DNA of 52,500 nucleotides from Chrysomallon squamiferum. Taxonomy: Eukaryota > Mollusca > Gastropoda > Neomphalida > Peltospiridae. The stretch lies in NCBI GenBank assembly GCA_012295275.1, contig CM022668.1, forward strand, positions 8,036,818 to 8,089,317. The letters run 5' to 3'. Of this stretch, positions 43,686-52,500 are shown piece by piece. Positions within the stretch are counted from its first letter, which is position 1; every line of letters begins with the position of its first letter. The notes beneath the pieces were generated by a model that saw nothing but the letters and a program-made list of their open reading frames with translations, was not told the DNA's origin and did not search any database. Made by a program: the position numbers and the translations under genes.

Positions 43686-46064
43686 CTCTCAGTCTAAAAA
43701 ACATAAATATATTTTTGAATATGAAAACAATCTTACCACGATCGGACACGCCCCCATTACCAATTAGCTTATTTTCATTTTTACGCTCAGCCACAGTCTT
43801 CTTTTGACTCAGATTTCCTTTCGCTGAACCTGGAGACGACAGTTTTACATATTAATTATCGTTGTATGGTTCTACTATAGAGGCTAATTTTGAAGCTTCT
43901 GATTCCTTTGTTTTTGTTTTTCGATTCCTTTATAAATTTTTCTTTTTAATTTCTTCTTAATATGTTTAAAAATTAAAAATAATAATAAATAAAATTTAAG
44001 AAGTTGTCTGCATTACTTCTACAAATTTGTTTCAAACTAATCAATACCATCAAAATCACAGTCTGGTATTTTTGAAGCTAGACTTGCACTTCGTTTGTCA
44101 GCAATCAGATTTTGCTTTTTACCTATTGTCTCTTCGGTAAGAGTCGTCTTCTCTTCGGAAATGCTCGACTTCAGTTCTTCTGAAGTCGGATTCTGTTCGC
44201 TAAGAGTTTTCTTCTCTTCGGTAAGACTCGACGTTTCTTCTAAAATAGTCGACGTCTGCTCAGCAAGAGTCGTTTTCTCGTCGTTACTTTCCGCCCCCGA
44301 GTTCTCGATGGACAGACTCTTACTGATGGAAGACAGTCTCGCGATATCTTCAGTCGTCAGTCGTCTCATAGAAAGACTTCGGCGAACGTTAGATCGGCGT
44401 CTTTTCATGAATCGTGGCTTTCCGACAGTGTCGTAGGTATCAGTTTCCGTCTCATTGCCAAGGTCGTCTGAAAATAAAGAATGACCAACAAATAATATTA
44501 ATTATTATTATTAATGTTGTTGTTGTTGTTGTTGTTGTTTTTATTACATTTGAATAATAACCAGAATTAGATGTCAAGTTGTACACGATATCATAACATA
44601 TATATTTATCTCTCTCTTATATATATATATATAGTTATAATAACTGTGTTTCTTTAACTGTGTATCTATCTATACCTCTGTGTAGACATGCGAACACATA
44701 CACACACATATGAAAAAGACGAGTTGCAGCCCCACTGCACTGTTTATCGTTCTCGTTTATAAGCGAGAGTTCTTTTATTTTCATCGTCTCAAAGACAAGA
44801 CTGCACATACCACAGCCTTTGACAGTTAGTGGCAGACAGGTCATTATAAAGATATGCATTAATAACGCACTAGTACTATTATTATAACTATTACAACTAG
44901 TACTATAGTTATTATTATTGCGATATTACAACAACAATCAATACAACGATGATTTCTACCGTAATGAATATCAAAGATGGAGAAAATTAATTACAAGGCA
45001 TCTAGAACTACTAACACATAAGTACCTTTTTCAACGCCGCTCTTTCGACGCAGTTTCAGCGAAGCAAGTGCACTCGCCAGATTATCATCATCTGTGGTAT
45101 GGTGGACAAAGTGAGACTGATCGTCATCAACAGTGTTGTTGCCGGACGTATGCGGTGACGTCGCACTACGCGTCACAAATGTATTACGGTGATGCGACAG
45201 TCGACGCTTCCTTTCGATGGTCACTTCACTTCCGTCTTTATTGGAACCTATGCTTTCTTCATCTATGACGTCATCATATGACGGGCGTCCTAGTGATAAA
45301 ATATTTATAAATAAAACTGTCCTGGATTGGATGAAATTAATAGGAAAACTAAACAACGTTCATAACAGCATGAATATCTCTTTAATATAATCCCATTTCG
45401 TTTTTAATGTTTTTATAAAAAATAATTTATAATATTTATTATTATTGTTGTTGTTGTTGTGGTTGTTGCTGCTGTTGTTATTATTATTCTTATTATTTAA
45501 TAAATTATGTCAATCAACTAGTTACCTAGGAATTCCCCAAGAATTTAATTTTTAAAATGAATATATAAATATATTTTTTGACATACATCATGTTGTCTAA
45601 TTTTTGTTGTTGCTATTATTATCTTTACCTAAAATTTAATAACACAATTCTTACTTTTAGCGTTTCTCATTCCTAGAGGAATCCAAATGGGTGTGGGTCG
45701 CCTCTCCCTCTTGAATCCGGGAGGGACAGCGAAAGAGCCGGGTACATACGTGTAGAGGCTCTCTCCCTCAGTAGCGTGGAAGAAACGGAAAGATGGCGCA
45801 TTCGTCACGTGACTAGATTTATCCTGAATGTCAGACTGACAGTATTCATCCGTCTGACTGACTTCTCCTTTCATTACATCTGAATTAAAGACATAGTAAT
45901 GATAATAATAATGAGAAGAAGAAGAGGCGATGAAGATGAAAGAAGAATGATGATGACGGTAATATTAGTAGTAGTAATAATAATAATAATATGAAGAAGA
46001 AGAAAAAGAAGTAGATGATGATAGTAATAATAATAATAATAATACGTTTTCATCATTATCTTCG

Positions 46065-46111
<47 letters not shown>

Positions 46112-46606
46112 TGTACAAGTACTGTTCATAAAATTATAACATATGAAAAGATTTAAAACAAAGAAAATAATAAAGACAGATAAACTATTTAATTTATTTA
46201 ATTAATACGAAACGAACCAATGTGACTCCAGCTGCTATCAGACATTATGATGCTACTCCATGATGGAAATTTCTTGCTGGTTTGTAACGCTGAATCTGAT
46301 TCGTCCATCCGCAGCCAATGGCCGTAAATACTAGAACTGCAGCTCCCTTTGCGTTTGTTCTTGTGCGGTGTGTAAGATGAGAAATCCGTCATGTCGTCTG
46401 TCACGGTTCTATTTTTTGACCGGTTTCGCTTTGACCTACTTAGTCTGCTCGCACTAATGAACAGAGAAATATGAATTAATAATACATTACTACTGTAACA
46501 GTTACACAACTAGTACTATAGCTATTACAATTACAGCTATTATTAGTGCGAAATTACGACACCGATTTCTACAGTTACTGGTAATGTTTCTACTTTACTA
46601 CTGCTA

Positions 46607-46662
<56 letters not shown>

Positions 46663-46688
46663 CATGATCCATTGCTCGTTATCAAAAT

Positions 46689-46746
<58 letters not shown>

Positions 46747-47325
46747 TTAAAAAAATACTTTGTGCTAGGATTTCATTAAAAATACTTTGTATAAAAAATT
46801 TCCTAACCTTCTTAACAAAAGAATTCTTCTTGTTCCTGTTTCCTCATCGTCTGTGTCTTCTTCAGAATCTCGTATATGCATGCTTGAATTCATTCGCTGT
46901 CTTAGCGTGGATATTCTGCAGTCTGTCAAAATTAATACCATAAATAGTAGCTTTTAATCGTAATAATAGAAATTATTATGTAATTTGGAATCTCTTATAC
47001 TGAACGCAATATGTGGATCTCATTTAGAGTTTTCAAATTACAGAGACGATATTTTAGAAACGTATTTAAAGTATTTAAAGTACGTTTGTATTTATGCATA
47101 CAAAAATATAATACCACTGTAGGTGTAATAAAAATAATAATAATAGTTTACCTCTTTCAAGGAGCATCACCTTTCTAATTTTGGCTTCCTCTTTTAAATG
47201 CTCCTGAAATGACATAAATTTTTTCGTAGGGTGGTGGAACAAGTGATAGTTTTGTAAAGTGACAGGTAGAGTTATTGTAAATACTCACTAACAGAGAGGC
47301 AGACAGACACAGAGGTAAACGTAGA

Positions 47326-47379
<54 letters not shown>

Positions 47380-47552
47380 TAGATAGATAGATATAGACAG
47401 ATATAGAGAGAGAGAAAGAGAGAGACAGACAGACAGTAAAGTTTTTAATAATTATCATCATTATTATTGTCAAATCATTATTGTGGTTGCTGCTATTTTG
47501 TTGGTATTAATATATCTTCTTCTTCTTATTATTATTATCATTATTATTATTA

Positions 47553-47614
<62 letters not shown>

Positions 47615-49391
47615 TACCTGCAAGACTTGAATAGCACCGGACACCACTTCAGAGTCTATAATTTTCGAATCTTGTCTGTCGTTAGCGATCATTGACGAGA
47701 ACACAACCTGGTGAGAGAAAGAAAAATACATGTATGGTAGTAGCCAGGACACTTTCTTTATAACATCATCTACATACCCAGTACATTTTTAGCAACAGCA
47801 TCAACAACACATTCAATTCATTTTTAACCATGGACGCGCTAATGTTTTATTCGATTACGTAATACTAGACGTTTGCGTTTAGCAACAGCCACAAAAACTG
47901 CTAATAATTACATCATATCCGACATGACGGCAAGCTGTCAGATCTTAATTAATACAGCTCTTAGATATTAGTTATTCCTTTTTTGTGTGTCAGTATCACA
48001 CACACACACACACACACTCATTCATAGATAGATCATATATACGTATATGCATGTATATTTAATAAATACGTAACTATACAAATGTATACATAATGTACGT
48101 ACATACATACAGACATACATACACAGACACACATAATATGAACGTACGTTAGGAAATTCAGTTGAAATCACAATTATAACACGGCAGTTATTAAATAGAT
48201 ATTCCGGAAATGAACGACAGCTAACGGATTAACTTTGTAACGAACGTCAAGTTCCATTCTTCGTCGGTATAAATAAAACATCAACAATAACGTCACTTAG
48301 CATCTATAAATACACAACAGTGCTTTCGAAATGAGAGTAAATTCTTAAAAGGTAAACCGTTTGTATTGTTCAGTAAATACAGAACTGAAGATGAAAAAGA
48401 ACATTTGTTTCTTTGCTGCGTAGATTTTTAAGAAATGCTTTTGCAAATTATGCATTTCGATTTTTGTTCACTCGCATTAATGATTAACGACAACAAAATA
48501 AATATTTACATGTCTGTATAAATACGTATTTAAACAATCGTAAACTGATAATTAATTTTTTTTTTTTTTTTTTTTTTTTATTAGTGTTGTCGTTGTAGTC
48601 ATCATCATCATCATTATCATTATTATTATTACAAATATTCTAAAAACACAAAAATATATATAAAAGATAATTTTATTTTGCATAATTATAAATAATTGAC
48701 AATATAATTATTTAATTACCTCTTTGCCATCTATTATTCCAGTCACAGTAACTGTAGCCTTCTTTGGGCCTTCATCAGACAATATGGCGTATATTGTAGT
48801 TGACGGAAAAGCCATCACAGCCGGCAGTGCTGAAGGGCCTGAAATGAATTATCATCAAATTCATCATAATTATTATTATTATTATTATTATTATTATTGT
48901 TGTTGTTGTTGTTGTTGTTGTTGTACACTTCTGATTGTTAATCAAAACTCGTCTTATTTTTTGTTGTTATTGTTTTGTTTTTTGTTTGGTTTGGTTTGTT
49001 TTGTTTTGAGTGTTTGTTTGTGTGTTTGTTTTTGTTTTTGATGCTTTGTCTTTTGTGTTGTTTTTTCTTTCCTTTTCTTTTCTTTAAGAAACACGTGCTG
49101 TAACTGTGAATGCTTACTTTGGCGAGTTATCTTCATGTTGCCCCAGTCTAAGGTAGGTTTTAGTAGCACCGTGACATTCTGATGTTCGCTGGGAGTTTTT
49201 TTCAAGGTCAAGGCCGCAATGGCGACGTTTACCACATTGGTGTCGCTTTCTATCAGTTTGGGTAAAAGAACAACAGATGCATGCAGCTTGATTGTAGGGG
49301 ATGTCGAATGACATGGTACAGTTATCTGAAAATAAAAATAAAACAACCTGAAGTTTTAAAGTGTATAACAATAAAAATCGGATTATCTGAA

Positions 49392-49459
<68 letters not shown>

Positions 49460-50105
49460 GTTTGTTGCTACTGCTACCATTATTACTATTACTAGATAGC
49501 GATGCTGCTGCTGATTATGTTACCACTGCCACCACCACTACTACTCCTACCGCTGCTATTGCTACAACTAATGCTACAACATGACGGCAACAGCGCAAGG
49601 GAAAATCCATTGTATTATAACTACGGAATCTCGAACCTTCGGCAAGTTTATTAGACAAGAAAACCCTCGGAGAACTAAATAACCTGAATTGTTTAAACTC
49701 GTGTCTGTGATCGAAACTGACCAATCGTCTGATTTCTAATATACACTGGTTTAATTATAATTTTACGTGCATTGGCCATGCACGGAACTCGAAGAATCTG
49801 TTCCTAAAAGGTTTGACATTTATTACGTATTTGTATATAATGGAAATACGAAAAAAAAAAAAAAAAAAACCCCAACAACTCCGAATATTCCACGGGTTAC
49901 TCAGCACACGGAATAACTGTCAGTCTACCTGGATGGAAAACGTAGGCGAAAGTTTTCGGATGAACACAGATTTTCTTCTTATGTCTGTCGGTTGTTTGAC
50001 TGGAGACTTCGATTTTATTGCCACAACAGTTTGAGAATCTGAAAATATAACAGCATGTTTCTAATTACTTTCATTGCAATTGTCTTATTATCATTATTAT
50101 TATTG

Positions 50106-50164
<59 letters not shown>

Positions 50165-50782
50165 TATAATGTATAATGGATGTATGTATGAATATGTTTA
50201 TGTATATTTTTTTTATATTGTGCGCGCGCGTGTCTGTATGTTGTGTATTGGATGTATACATGTCAGTTCACAGTAAAGTACGTGAATGATCATTACAGAA
50301 TAACTAATGTTTTCGCATAAATTATATTTTTATAAAGATTAAGGCTATTATAACTTAAAATATAATTCCAATAGTTTAAATCCTATGAATGTTTGAACGT
50401 TTTAATTTAAATGTATTTGATTTCGCTAACTACGTAATAGTCTAGTTTGACGTTTGATGTCATGGACTGATTGTATTATTTTTAAATCCATGTAAAACAA
50501 AATCATTTTGTAGCTTTCTGCAGAGTTCTGGACTCCATTGATTGTAATCACAACAAGCGTCCTTGAACATTTTAACCGAGCATTCATTTGTCGTTATTCT
50601 ACATTACAAAAAACAGGCCTGGTTTAAATACGTACTCGTGGTCCTCTCTTCTGCGTTTTTTCCTTGATCAGAACTGGGTTAAATTATTTGACTGCTGGTG
50701 AGACAGTTAATATTTCGAAACGAAAGAGTGTCAAATGAAAATACAACAAAGACTTACCAACGTGGCTGCATGCTGAACCCAT
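43441..50782 (-). CDS. VWA5-like C-terminal-region protein, predicted N-myristoylated
   Basis: Thirteen coding exons on the minus strand: 50782-50758, 50038-49929, 49325-49118, 48838-48720, 47707-47618, 47203-47152, 46922-46808, 46453-46218, 45879-45655, 45289-45026, 44467-44048, 43829-43737 and 43472-43441, giving 662 residues with agreeing phases. It starts MGSACSHV: Gly2, Ser6 and Cys5 fit N-myristoylation plus palmitoylation. Residues about 46-200 (LKPTLDWGNM, then SALPAVMAF, TTIYAIL, VTVTGIIDGKEV) resemble the beta-rich part after the VWA domain in VWA5-type proteins; I saw no VIT or VWA domain. The rest is charged, Ser/Arg-rich and probably disordered, with SFAVPPGFKRERRPTPIWIP and a Glu/Thr repeat. 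Function is unknown. The exon-8 donor (GTTCGT) is weak but phase requires it. An in-frame upstream ATG at 50923 is less likely. Confidence 0.7.
43602..43692. repeat. CT microsatellite
   Basis: (CT)n of about 85 bp in the intron between exons 12 and 11-side sequence of the VWA5-like gene (plus-strand orientation), close to the exon-12 donor. Confidence 0.95.
44037..44047 (-). other. Alternative in-frame stop if the intron is retained
   Basis: If the donor at 44047-44042 (GTATTG) is not used, exon 11 reads three more residues (ending GID) to TAG at 44037-44039. This would end the protein at about 624 residues. Use of the donor instead adds two small exons. Both are phase-consistent, so both ends are possible. 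Confidence 0.5.
44480..45025. other. Intron 10 of the VWA5-like gene
   Basis: Contains ATT/TTG repeats (about 44498-44540), TA repeats and a mixed-composition patch (44700-44850) that is open on the minus strand. It has no donor of the right phase, so it is not called as an exon. Confidence 0.5.
45890..46110. repeat. AAT/GAA/ATT trinucleotide tracts
   Basis: GAAGAA, AAT and ATT tracts in the intron between exons 9 and 8 of the VWA5-like gene. Confidence 0.85.
46605..46780. repeat. CA and CT microsatellites with linked unique tail
   Basis: (CA)n of about 55 bp (46609-46661) and (CT)n of about 50 bp (46691-46742), then TTTGTGCTAGGATTTCATTA (46759-46778). The tail is shared exactly with 39013 after another CT tract. 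Confidence 0.75.
47335..47613. repeat. TA, GATA and ATT microsatellites
   Basis: TA dinucleotides (about 47343-47377), GATA and GA tracts to about 47435, and a long ATT array (about 47525-47613) that ends at the exon-5 donor of the VWA5-like gene. Confidence 0.9.
47770..48715. other. Long intron 4 of the VWA5-like gene
   Basis: Unassigned sequence with CA and ACAT repeats (about 48000-48130), a poly-T tract (about 48556-48580) and an ATC/ATT tract (48598-48630). No additional exon recognised. Confidence 0.5.
48860..49100. repeat. ATT/TTG and TTTG-rich tract
   Basis: ATT then TTG trinucleotides (about 48870-48925), followed by a GTTTG/GTTTT-rich stretch to about 49070, in intron 3 of the VWA5-like gene. 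Confidence 0.85.
49396..49928. other. Intron 2 of the VWA5-like gene, with CT repeat
   Basis: (CT)n at about 49397-49456, ACT/CCACCACT trinucleotides to about 49565, then unassigned sequence and a poly-A run (about 49851-49869). Confidence 0.7.
50039..50757. other. Intron 1 of the VWA5-like gene
   Basis: Intron between the 25-nt coding first exon and exon 2. It holds ATT and TA repeats (50085-50170) and otherwise unassigned AT-rich DNA. Confidence 0.6.
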
Positions 50783-52500
50783 ACTCTCGGCTCCTTTTGC
50801 GTGTCTCAACAAACACACCGGTTTCCAAGACAACAAACAACATCTGTTAATGTGTGGTTTGTTTGTCATACGTCTAGAACTTGGGCAAAGATTCCGAATG
50901 TTTGTGTCTGTATTTCTTTTCAAATGATGGTCAGTGTATTTCAGACTAAGGTTAAGTGACTGCCTTTATCAACAGAAAAGCAAAAAAAAAAAAAAAAAAA
51001 AACCAAACAAACAAAAAGAAGAATTTTGTTCACTATTTTTCACATCTAACGTCTTCTGGTATAATTTTGTGTGGCAGTGTTAATAGTTCTGACTGAAGCA
51101 ATATAAAATATAACATTTTTAAATGATCTTTTAATCTTAGATCTAGACCGCATAGCTAAAATACTACTAATAAAACAAACTCGCACTAATATGACAATTG
51201 TTATTTTTTATAGGATAAAAATAAAGACAATGACGAGATCATTGTTATATTTTCTACTACAGCTGTTGTTCCTGCTGCTGCTTCTACTACAACTCGGACT
51301 ATTTCTACAACTACTACTACTACAACTACTAGTACTAAATATACCACTACTACTATTAATTTTACTACTACTGCTACTACTACTACTACTATTACAACTA
51401 TTACTACTATTATTATTGCGACCATTTTTGTTTTCAGTTTGGGTTTTTTCACGACAGTATTAAGTACAGCTAATACAGAACTGTCACATAGTTCTTCTTT
51501 CTAACCTACAAAAATATTTTGAGGTTTTTTCCTCGGTGTTCTACCATCGAGCTCGAGATCTAATACTAACACTTTTCAATTTTTCTTACTGTGGGTTTCT
51601 AGTTCAGTTTTTAGATTAGAAAGATTTTTTTTTTTCTAAAAAAGTATCGTTTATCCTTTGATTAAGTAGACAATCAATGCTTTTAATTTTATTTTTTTTT
51701 CTGGCCGTTTTTCTTTCTTTTCTTTTTTTTCTTACATGCAGAGGGAATTGTTTTGTCTCTTATTTTCATCATAAAACTTCTAAAAGTAATTGATCATTAA
51801 TATTTAAATTTATGTTGAACAGTTTACTTTTAGATTGAGTATCAGAGTTTGAAAGAACTGGTATTGCATATTGTTTTACAGTCTCTAATAATTTCTTTGA
51901 CCATAAAAGCAAATTATTAAATTTCCAAAATGCGCTGCCTGTTGCAATATCTAAACATTTAATTTCAAATGAGTGATCAGTTCTTTATTCTTTGTCTATG
52001 GGTGCACTACGTTACATTATTCGATTAGATTTGAAACTTCGTTTCTAGCTTTTGGATTATCTATACTGGATACAATATATCAGTTAACTGTAATGATTAC
52101 TCGTTACCATTTTCAATTAAAGGTTCCATAAGGTTGTAATATTCAAAAGATGAAAAGAAAAATAGTAACAAAAACACTATGTAGACAAATGTTAGTCACT
52201 CACATTTTCTTTTGTTGTTATTAATTAATTAATTAATTTAATTTTTTTTTTATTGTCTGTAAATTAATTAATGTATTCTTACAGTGTAATTTTTCTTTCT
52301 TCTTCTTCTTCTTCTTATTATTATTATTATTATTATCATCATCATTATTATCACTGTTATTACCTTTATTATTATCATCAATATCATCATTATCATTGTC
52401 ATTATTATTATTAGTAGTAGTAGTTGTTGTTGTTGTTGCTGTTGTTGCTGTTGTCACAGTTGTAGTAATAACAGAAATGATATTAATTATCAGTACAGCT
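50783..52500. other. Upstream region of the VWA5-like gene
   Basis: Presumed promoter and 5' leader of the minus-strand gene near 50783-50930. Beyond it lie a poly-A run (50982-51002), ACT trinucleotides (about 51255-51410), an ATTA tract (52221-52240) and TTC/ATT/ATC/TTG tracts (52295-52460). No gene recognised. Confidence 0.5.

Noticed and set aside
44095-44436. Plus-strand open frame opposite exon 11
   Set aside because: Antisense shadow of the repeat-rich coding exon, whose minus-strand frame fits the splice phases.
44635-44859. Open stretch in intron 10 of the VWA5-like gene as a possible extra exon
   Set aside because: It has a possible acceptor but no donor in a phase compatible with the neighbouring exons, and joining exons 10 and 11 directly is in frame.

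Overview
This window looks like a stretch of animal nuclear genome. Genes are split into many short exons with clean GT-AG borders. Exons are balanced in base content, while introns and spacers are very AT-rich and packed with microsatellites. The families present (CUB receptor-like protein, GT92 glycosyltransferase, FGD-type RhoGEF) are metazoan. The repeat style and GT92 content would fit a lophotrochozoan such as a mollusc, but that assignment is an inference. There is no sign of a bacterial, viral or organellar origin.

Four multi-exon genes could be assembled exon by exon, with reading phase agreeing at every junction. (1) Minus strand, 14417-11279: a 291-residue single-pass membrane protein with a signal peptide, one CUB domain and a proline-rich tail with PPxY motifs. 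(2) Minus strand, 23624-15613: a 473-residue type II membrane glycosyltransferase of family 92. (3) Plus strand, 28217-40820: a FYVE/RhoGEF/PH protein of about 946 residues, 21 coding exons, with two tandem DH domains encoded by duplicated exon sets. Its first exon carries an apparent one-base frameshift. (4) Minus strand, 50782-43441: a 662-residue protein, probably N-myristoylated, resembling the C-terminal part of VWA5-type proteins but lacking VIT and VWA domains.

Layout: 1-8470 is gene-poor and repeat-rich, with a 15-bp minisatellite, many microsatellites and a tRNA-like SINE scrap. 8473-8915 (minus) holds an unidentified decayed coding sequence. Genes 1 and 2 follow in tandem on the minus strand. 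A 4.6-kb divergent spacer (23625-28216), with a higher-order minisatellite and GATA repeats, separates gene 2 from gene 3. Genes 3 and 4 converge across 40821-43440. 50783-52500 is the upstream region of gene 4.

The genes do not form an obvious pathway; they are neighbours, not an operon. The most interesting items are the duplicated DH exon block with a degenerate first DH domain, a FYVE-like finger without its phosphoinositide-binding basic motif, the VWA5-like tail-only protein, and a tandem array in a GT92 intron made of degenerate copies of the adjacent exon end and splice donor.
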